Part shown: positions 56,890 to 64,000 of the stretch, in pieces | Layout of the letters: every line of letters starts with the position of its first letter | Position numbering within the stretch: the first letter of the stretch is position 1 | Origin: Temnothorax longispinosus | Lineage: Eukaryota > Arthropoda > Insecta > Hymenoptera > Formicidae | Assembly: GCF_030848805.1 (NCBI RefSeq) | Contig: NC_092361.1 | Coordinates: 17,939,406 to 18,003,405, forward strand | Direction: 5' to 3' | Length of the DNA stretch: 64,000 nt | Made by a program: the position numbers and the translations under genes | Notes under the pieces: model-generated | What the model saw: the letters and a program-made list of their open reading frames with translations, nothing else | What the model was told of the DNA's origin: nothing | The model's database searches: none

Positions 56890-57740
56890 TGGTCAACGCT
56901 GTTGGGAACTCGTTTACATTACCGATATTTATCATCCAACATAGTTGTTCGAGATTCTTCGAACTTGGCCGCGATCTTCGTGCTCAACGCGACAATACGC
57001 GCCCCCCTTTCTCCGCCCGTGCTCCGTTTTCGTCGATCGATACAATCACGCGTCGATGAAATGCGTCGCGCTTTCCTATTCGTTGGAGCACGGCAGCGGC
57101 CGGCTCCGACACGTGAATTACCAAAACAAAGCGAATACCGATTCAGCTCTCTCTGCGTGTTCGCTACTGAAAAACGAAATTCCAAAACTCATCGCGAGGA
57201 CATCGCTCGCAGGAAAATCAGTCGAGATTTGTCGTCACTTTCGAGCAGTCGCTGAAAGTCGTCGATCCAAAGTCTTTCGCCTAAGATATCGCGGAAAAGA
57301 TAGTCGACTCCAAGTTCTCACAGCGATCTGTCTACTCGTATCGCACGGCCTGACTAGCTAATCGCACACGTATTGAATTTAAGTGCGGGTATATTATTCT
57401 TAAGTTCCTTATTGTTCGAGGGGTCCGTCAACTGCCGATCGTGCTCCGCTCGCGACCGTTCTTCTGCCGCGCGTTCAAGTTCAAGATCTCCGCGCGTCGC
57501 GAACAAGATTTCTGTGCCGCGTGAAGCTTCAAGGACGAGGCTTTCTCAAGATCTCCGTACGCGATATCTTAGGCAGCGAGAAAGGACGGATTAGAAGATC
57601 TCCGTATTCGCGGTGCATGATTCGTCGTTCCCCCTCGAGGTGTTAATAAAAGGCAATTGTGCAAATCTGTGTTTTACGAGTGCTTTCCACCACCTCTCCC
57701 TCCCGCGAGTAGGGATTCGTGCTACACATGCTTCGCGCTC
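56890..57740. promoter_or_regulatory. CpG-rich island with repeated AAGATCTCCG motif
   Basis: CpG-rich DNA with long but overlapping frames on both strands. The ten-base motif AAGATCTCCG occurs at 57483, 57548 and 57595, each time followed by a CpG-rich tail. The block has the texture of a promoter or non-coding first exon. Nothing in the frames resembles a known domain. Confidence 0.35.
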
Positions 57741-57873
57741 AAATCTGAGTGGAATTCTGCGTCAGGACGACAATTCGAAGCCCGAACAATAGTTAGTCGA
57801 CAAAGTAAGGTAAGAAACTTGCCATTGTAAACGCCTCTTTGCAATAAATAATGTTATTTGCCCCGTATAAAGA

Positions 57874-57874
<1 letters not shown>

Positions 57875-57914
<40 letters not shown>
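57875..57914. repeat. AT dinucleotide microsatellite
   Basis: About 20 AT units. A minus-strand open frame runs through it as alternating Tyr-Ile codons and is an artefact. Confidence 0.9.
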
Positions 57915-57917
<3 letters not shown>

Positions 57918-58399
57918 GCGAAGTGTCAGATCGGCGGTTACAACTGTGTTAAAAATCGTGACAAAATACCGCGGGCTAGCAAGCATCAGAATGTTGTCGA
58001 CGATATTTCTACCCGCTGCCTGCTCGGGGCGTGAAAAAATATCGATGACGACATGAAGCCGCAAGTTCGACGAGTTTTTCGAAAAGTTACAGCTGCCCTC
58101 GCGCCTCTGCGCTCCTTTTATTGACCGGAAACGTAACGCGTAACATAGTGTGTTCAATGTCAAGGGCAGCTGTTCCGCTGTCTGCGCCACTTTGGAGAAG
58201 ACATGATCCCGATCTTTTTTCTCCAACGTGTCTTTAAGTCAAAGCGGATGAAGCACGTTATAGTCGTAATCGTTTCTCAGGAAGTCATAATCTGTTCTGA
58301 GGCATTTGGGAAACTTTAGAGAACACGTAGTTAAGGGAGCGAAAGCATTGATCTAAAATCTCTCTGCTTTATATAAAATCAAAATATTTTTACATATAT

Positions 58400-58961
58400 A
58401 CAGAAAAATAATCATTCTACAGCCAAGAAAAACACTTACTTATTTTATTTTACCCTTACAGAAATTTAATACTGTAAGTGATTATTTGGCTAGTGATTAA
58501 TTACTTATTTCGAGTACTGTTAAAAGTACTGTTTTTTTTTAAATAATTTTAATACTCAAAATAAGTAATTAATTACTAGCCAAATAATCACTTACAGTAT
58601 TAAATTTCTATAAGGGTACTTCTTTTAAGTAAGTTTTCTCTCAATCAAGAATATTTTCTTACTAGTAGTTTTCAAATATCTTGACATAAGTCAAGAACAT
58701 TGTTTTAAGTAAATGTAATTCTTACAATGACTTTATGGTAGATTTGCGGATATACAAGCATACCATTTACTTAATCCGCAAATATATCATAAAGTCATTG
58801 CAAGAATTACATTTACTCAAAACAATATTCTTGACTTGCGTCAAGATGTTTGAAAACTATTAGTAAGAAAATATTCTTGGCTGAAAGAAAACTTACTTAA
58901 AAGAAGTAAAATAAAATAAGTAAAGTGCTTTTCTTGGCTGTATGAATAATTATTTTTCTGT
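58400..58961. mobile_element. Palindromic MITE interrupted by a second MITE (outer element)
   Basis: The outer tips are ACAGAAAAATAATCATTC on the left and the inverse of ACAGAAAAATAATTATTC on the right. The arms continue as ACAGCCAAGAAAA, TTACTTATTTTATTTTA, TTTTAAGTAAGTTTTCT, AAGAATATTTTCTTACTA, CAAATATCTTGAC and TTACAATGACTTTAT. The loop is near 58750-58775. The left arm is broken at 58452 by a complete second palindromic element; the right arm is continuous. Without the insert the element is about 396 bases. No coding capacity. Confidence 0.88.
58451..58618. mobile_element. Inserted palindromic MITE with CCCTTAYAG ends and TA duplication (inner element)
   Basis: It occupies 58453-58616 with TA on both sides (58451-58452 and 58617-58618). 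Its tips are CCCTTACAGAAATTTAATAC and the inverse CCCTTATAGAAATTTAATAC. The arms continue through TGTAAGTGATTATTTGGCTA and are nearly identical. Removing it and one TA restores TTTTACTTCTTTTAAGT, the sequence present in the uninterrupted right arm of the outer element. TA duplication fits Tc1/mariner-type mobilisation. Confidence 0.9.
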
Positions 58962-59981
58962 GTGTATGATTATTACATCATGTACATATGCTAAATATTT
59001 TATACAGTTTTTATACGTGAGAATATTATGGGAGAATAATATTACATTTTGTTTAGCCTATGATTTTTTTTCCATTACTGACACACATAATTGGATTACA
59101 TAAAATGATAGTCTCTATATTTATATTCGCTGTACCTATTTAAAAATACACGCTTTAAATATACGTATGTTTATCGAAGTAATATTTTTGTAACGTTATC
59201 TAATTTCTACGCGATTTATAAAAAGAAGCGGTATAAAGGGATGTGACAGCTGGATTACACGTTTTAGTTGAGTCTAATTTAGTGAGACTGTATATTTAAT
59301 TGAATCTAAATCGATTTTTGCAGAAAAAGGATAGAATGCGATACAGAAGTATAATTAATTAAGCGTATAATATCCAATAGCTTTTCATAGCTTATTCGTG
59401 GAATAATTACTCTTCAACTGTAATTAGATGCGTAGATATAATAGTTGTCTCTATACCGCGTGCTATCCTTCTCCTTTCTCACATCGTCGACCGACAAAAG
59501 CCTGTGACATTTGGGAAATTAGTGAACGCTAATAATTAGCGTTTCCCTTTGTACGGAGGTTTCATAAAGTATCTTTTGTGAAGACTCTAACTCCATAGAG
59601 ATCGTACGCGACCCATTGTCCTTTGCAGTAGGCATCCTTTGATCCAATGCTTGCGGATGGATAATATTCGCCAATGTCGCTAACTCGACAATGAACGCAT
59701 TATCGTTCGTTGATAGTTGATAATAAATAAGTTTATTTAGTCTTGCTGCATGAGGAATTTACAAAGGCTTGATAACACTAAATGCAATCGTGTCGAACGG
59801 CACTTCGCCGCGATAAATGCAGTAGTTTCTGCAGCGTCTGACAAATAAATATTTTTTTTGCGTTAACTTTTTAAATGTTGCGTTTTGTTAAATTTATTAT
59901 ACTTGGCACTTAGCGCTTAGCGTTTGTCATTAACAAATGATGGAAAGGTTTCTGCATGCAGCAGCCAAGTAGCTTTCACAT

Positions 59982-60018
<37 letters not shown>

Positions 60019-60780
60019 CTCTCCTCTCTCTCTGATTCGTATTAACTCTATGATTATAAGTTAGGATAAGTTATTCCTTCCGCGTAATAATTACATATTA
60101 CATGCCATGTTACCAAAATTCATTTAAATAGTCGATAAGTCTTTTACGATTAAATGATATCAAAGAGAAACGAATTCATCGATCCGTGTATTTTTATTCG
60201 TTAGCTTGAAATCGCTTCGGTGGAATTGAAAGCTTCGATGCTTTTTGCGCTGGACGATATGAGATTTATCCGATTTCCAAACGATGGTCGTTCGTCGTAC
60301 CGTCTATTACGACCGCATCGAAATAGTTGCTTTAACGCATTGCTTTTAGTCGACAGGTGATCTCGTGCATGGCAGTATTTCTCTCGATTTTCTAAAACTT
60401 TTTATTTAAAAAAATTGCTACCGTCTGCTGTGCGCGAATAACAAGATAAAAATCGATAAATTACCGGAATATTTCAAAATAATTCAACTTTGTGCGTGGT
60501 TACCAACGGCAATTTAAATCGATATAATTTTGGTGAATTTCAAATATCGACGATGCAACATGCAACTGACTATATTTATTAACGACAATTGACGATTGTA
60601 CATACACATATTTCTCTATTTCAATTTATCGAAAATTGAACATACCGAAATTATAGTGATTTCAACCCCTGATTATCGATAACCTGTCATTCCCACTGGT
60701 GCACTTACCCCATAGTTCTGTGATAATATTAACGTTTAAGCGACAATAGGGCGAAAAAGCGTGCCGGGCGGGTGGTAGTA
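58962..60780. other. AT-rich gene-free region
   Basis: AT-rich DNA with a CT microsatellite (listed separately). No reading frame or further inverted element was recognised. Confidence 0.4.
59984..60033. repeat. CT microsatellite
   Basis: About 50 bases of CT repeat with short interruptions (TTTT, CC). Confidence 0.85.
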
Positions 60781-61740
60781 TCGGATTCACCGTGGGCAAA
60801 GCGTCGCGGATAGACACGCGTTCGCATAAACCCACCCTGCGGACTCATCCCTCGAAGTTCGCGACATCCTGGAAATTAGCGCGCAATAACAATTACCGCC
60901 CGAGCGGTTGTCGAGCTGACAAACGGTGGTCCACAAAGCGATATTTCGCGATGCCGCCGGATGGTCCATGGAAATCGTCTGTGGAAGGGCCGCGAACGAG
61001 ATGAGAGGGAGAGAGGGAGAGAGAGATAGAGAGATGAGAGCGAGAACGGAGAGAGAGGAGAAAGAGCGAGGAGAAAGGACATTGTGCTGGCAGGCCGCAC
61101 AAGCCAGCGGGTGGGCGCGAGCGTTGTCGGGGCGTATGGTCCACCGCTTTTGTGCTTAGTTAAATGAAAAGTCATCTCGAATCTATTACTTTCGAGTTTT
61201 GCCACCGGGCAGTGTAAATATTTGGGGTGCCGTGTACGCGCGGCCGGGATACGATGCGACGCAGATACATAGGCGGGATGCCTCTTCCCATTGTTGCATC
61301 TCGATAATTTATGATCCTCGTACGCCCCCGCCGTTTACCCCGCGCGTATATCCTTTCCACCTACGTCTCCTGCCTCTTCTTTTTCGGCTTTTACCGGCCT
61401 CGATACCCCGAACGCGCGCGCCTTTCAACGATCCGTCCTGCCAATATCTCCTCCTGGCGTATCCGCTATCCGCAGGACGCAGGACTCCCCTGCCGCGATA
61501 ATTGCGAAGTTCGGAAACCAAGCTTTTCGCACTTTTCCTCAGCGGACCCGACTTTCCACGTTACGGTAGGGACGGCGGCGATGTTGCTGATTGTGTCGAT
61601 TGTTCGGCCACCGTCCCAACCCTCTTTGTTAACTTTTATGGAACTGTTGGTGGTGTATTATAACTATACATCTCTCGGCCGCGGCTGTCGTTAAGTCCGT
61701 TAACAGCCGCGAATGGGGGTCTAATGAGGGATAAATAATA
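60781..61740. promoter_or_regulatory. CpG-rich island with GA tract
   Basis: A CpG-rich block with a purine-rich GA/GAGA tract at about 61001-61077. Frames up to 127 codons exist on both strands but overlap each other and have no domain. It resembles the other CpG-rich islands of this gene-free arm. Confidence 0.3.
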
Positions 61741-62740
61741 CCGAATGTGGCAGGGCGTGCCCCGTGACTTTTCGCCACGTGTAACACGGTTTTCCACGGA
61801 CTGTTTCATATTGCCGTTTACTAGCTTGTTTTCAGAGGATACTTTTCAAACGATGATACAGAAGAACGATCGGTATACGGCACATTTTGTTCTAGATTTG
61901 CATCGTGTCGTATCGTGTGACACTGTAGCGTTTCAGCCATGCTTTTTGTACAAATGTCAGCGTCTCATTTTTTAACCGATCTCGAATTTCTTTCGACCGC
62001 ATGAGGTTTGACTTTCGTCACTTTAATTAGTATCATTCGAGGTATCATTATTGTATTACTACATACTTGTGTTAATTTTATTTCTCGTTAATGTTTAAAT
62101 AATTAAACAAAAGTAGTGTTGCTTCGTATTAAATAACACTTCTATGATTTTATTACTTTTCTCTAGCAATTTTATACATTTAGAATTATTTCACGTGATA
62201 TTTGAGAATTATTAATCTCATATAATGTTATTTTGAAATATGCAAAAGATTTAATCAATTTAGATTTAGTTTTAATATTTATCTAAAAATTTTTTATAAA
62301 TATCTTAAAAGGTTTAAAGTACAGCGATAGTTATAGCGAAATGCAATAAATTGTATTCATATTATATTATATCGATATAATATTGATGTTATATTTATAA
62401 TATTATATAGAATGTTGTACTGTAAATACTAACAATGTTCATAAATATAATATTGATTTCTAGTATAATATCAAGGCATATATAAAATGCCATTTAAAAC
62501 TTGACTTTAATTCTTAAAGAAATTTAACAAGTTAGGTATATCATTATATGTGTAAGGTATATCGATAAAAATTCTATCAGTTTCATCAACTTTTTAATTT
62601 TCTTCACATTCTAATTCATACATTATTAATTTCCTACAAAAAATTAAAATTTATTAGGTGGTACAAATGTCACCCAATTTAAATGTTAAAATATAATCTA
62701 CATACATCCGAACCGCGCGATAGTGTTAAGAATTATTCCG
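61741..62740. other. AT-rich spacer, nothing recognised
   Basis: One kilobase of AT-rich sequence. I see TATAAT-type low-complexity runs near 62360-62470 only. Confidence 0.4.
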
Positions 62741-62859
62741 TTTAAGCAGACCTTCGCCTGCGATCTTTATACATGAGCATGCCGACGACATGTATACGAC
62801 AGAGATTAGTGAAATGTATTTGCATAAACAAGTAAGACACATTGCGTAATAACTCGGGA

Positions 62860-63410
62860 CCACCGGCATCAACAGGCGGTGTCGGGAAAGTTACGTTCGA
62901 AAGTATCGGTCGGTAGATCCGGAACGACAAAGTTCTCGTCGTATGGAAATGCATGCCTTAAATTAAGGATGCCGGGAGTAGAAACAGCTCATAGACAAAC
63001 AATAGAAACAATGGACGGCCGTCCGTCCGTCCGTCCGTCCGCTCGTTCGTCCGGTGCCACGCCATGCCATAGACCGTACCTGAGTACACAAAGGCTACAA
63101 GGTTTTCAAATAAAAAAAAGAAAAAAAAGAAATTTCCCCATCATAGCGCGCAGCGCGCTCGTGAGCGCGCGTGTGTCTCGAGATGTTAAAATTGCTCCGC
63201 GGCCCCGCGGCAAATATTTGGTCAGAAAAGTAAATCCTCTCGACGCCGCGACGAGAGCTCTCCAAACAATCATTCCATGTATCGACGTATATAATTCCGA
63301 AAGAACACGGTTACACTTGCCTCGCCCTCTTGACCGTCATCTTAATTGCTATTACGTATTCTCACTTCGCCGTGGAAATTACCATATCCCCGAGACCGAT
63401 GTTTGATTAT
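62860..63410. promoter_or_regulatory. CpG-rich island with GTCC tandem
   Basis: CpG-rich DNA with a CCGT tetranucleotide repeat at 63013-63053 and a CGCG-rich stretch near 63145-63175. A plus-strand frame of 175 codons begins at 62879 but contains the repeat as Arg-Pro-Ser codons and has no domain. I treat it as non-coding. Confidence 0.3.
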
Positions 63411-64000
63411 TTGCACACGCTTATATTCTGCGGGCTCACTCGAGTATCCCGATGAGCACTTCTCAATCTTTACGGGCACCGTGTGAAAAATTTCAATTAA
63501 CTCCTTTTAAGATCTGAGAGTGAATTATATGCAAATTTGTATACATCAATAATTTCTTAATGAAATTGCTAATAAGCTTTGGCTAATTAACGATACCCGA
63601 GAATTTTATTATTGCTTATGTTCTGTAGATAGAGAACTATAAAATACAAAAAAGTATTATAAAATAAAATATTTTTTCGATTCGTTATATTAAATTGAAT
63701 AAATAAAAATTGTTTCCATTATATTGAAAAGAGAAATGCTAAAGAAATACTCTAACAATATATTTAAATGACAATTTTTTAAAATTTTTTACGCGAATAA
63801 AATTACATTTCTTATTAAAGAAAAAAAGAAAAATATGTCGTATTTTAAATATAAAAAAGAGAAAAACCATACAAAAAAATAATTATATAAATTATATAAT
63901 TTGTTGAATTATTTTCAAATAAGTTTATGGCTTTCTTCTCTTTTCACGGCAACAAAAAAAAAAACGTTTATTCTCTTTAGTTTCTGATGGCCGGCTGACA
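63411..64000. other. AT-rich window end, nothing recognised
   Basis: Homopolymer-rich AT sequence to the end of the window without a supported feature. Confidence 0.4.

Noticed and set aside
57762..58226. 154-codon minus-strand frame
   Set aside because: It crosses an AT microsatellite translated as Tyr-Ile repeats and has no recognisable domain.
62879..63406. 175-codon plus-strand frame
   Set aside because: It includes a CCGT tandem and has no domain; the open length is expected from composition.
1..64000. CRISPR arrays, operons or bacterial features
   Set aside because: The DNA is clearly animal nuclear sequence with spliced genes; no regularly spaced repeat array is present.

Overview
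The window is animal genomic DNA. Small exons with GT..AG introns, an AT-rich background with abrupt CpG-rich blocks, and insect-type protein sequences (Rab11 with the MGTRDDEYDYLFK start and a CCQ end, an insect-type Hsf) point to an insect. Protein style and the many short palindromic DNA elements make a hymenopteran, probably an ant, most likely. The species call is inference.

Eight protein-coding genes could be read exon by exon with intron phases that agree throughout. In order they are Br140/BRPF (+, 5' end off the window, to 4055), pyd3 beta-ureidopropionase (-, 6113-8320), YL-1/VPS72 (+, 9521-11332), Rab11 (-, 15360-19406), ZC4H2 (+, 21574-22734), MFSD8/CLN7 (-, 25355-28277), Hsf (+, 32659-40507) and a bublin/BBLN-like (UPF0184) coiled-coil protein (-, 46078-46997). 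The strands alternate perfectly. This leaves three long head-to-head promoter regions (pyd3/YL-1, Rab11/ZC4H2, MFSD8/Hsf) and four tail-to-tail gaps. Chromatin functions recur (Br140 in MOZ/MORF-type acetyltransferase complexes, YL-1 in H2A.Z deposition, Hsf as stress transcription factor), but the genes do not form one pathway.

From 46998 to 64000 no protein gene could be identified. A possible small spliced transcript leaves the BBLN promoter in the opposite direction (47245-47722). The rest is AT-rich sequence broken by CpG-rich islands, microsatellites and DNA-transposon remnants.

The strongest unannotated signal is the population of short non-autonomous palindromic DNA elements. At least seven lie within 30591-32297, between MFSD8 and Hsf. 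Two of these have perfect or near-perfect arms and clean TAA target-site duplications, and they share one core although their tips differ. Nearly all carry inverted CCAAT boxes, so the Hsf promoter region has gained many potential CCAAT sites. A second striking case (58400-58961) is one palindromic element inserted, with a TA duplication, into the arm of another. Further elements sit in Hsf introns, in the Hsf 3' flank, beside Br140, in Rab11 intron 1 and upstream of ZC4H2.
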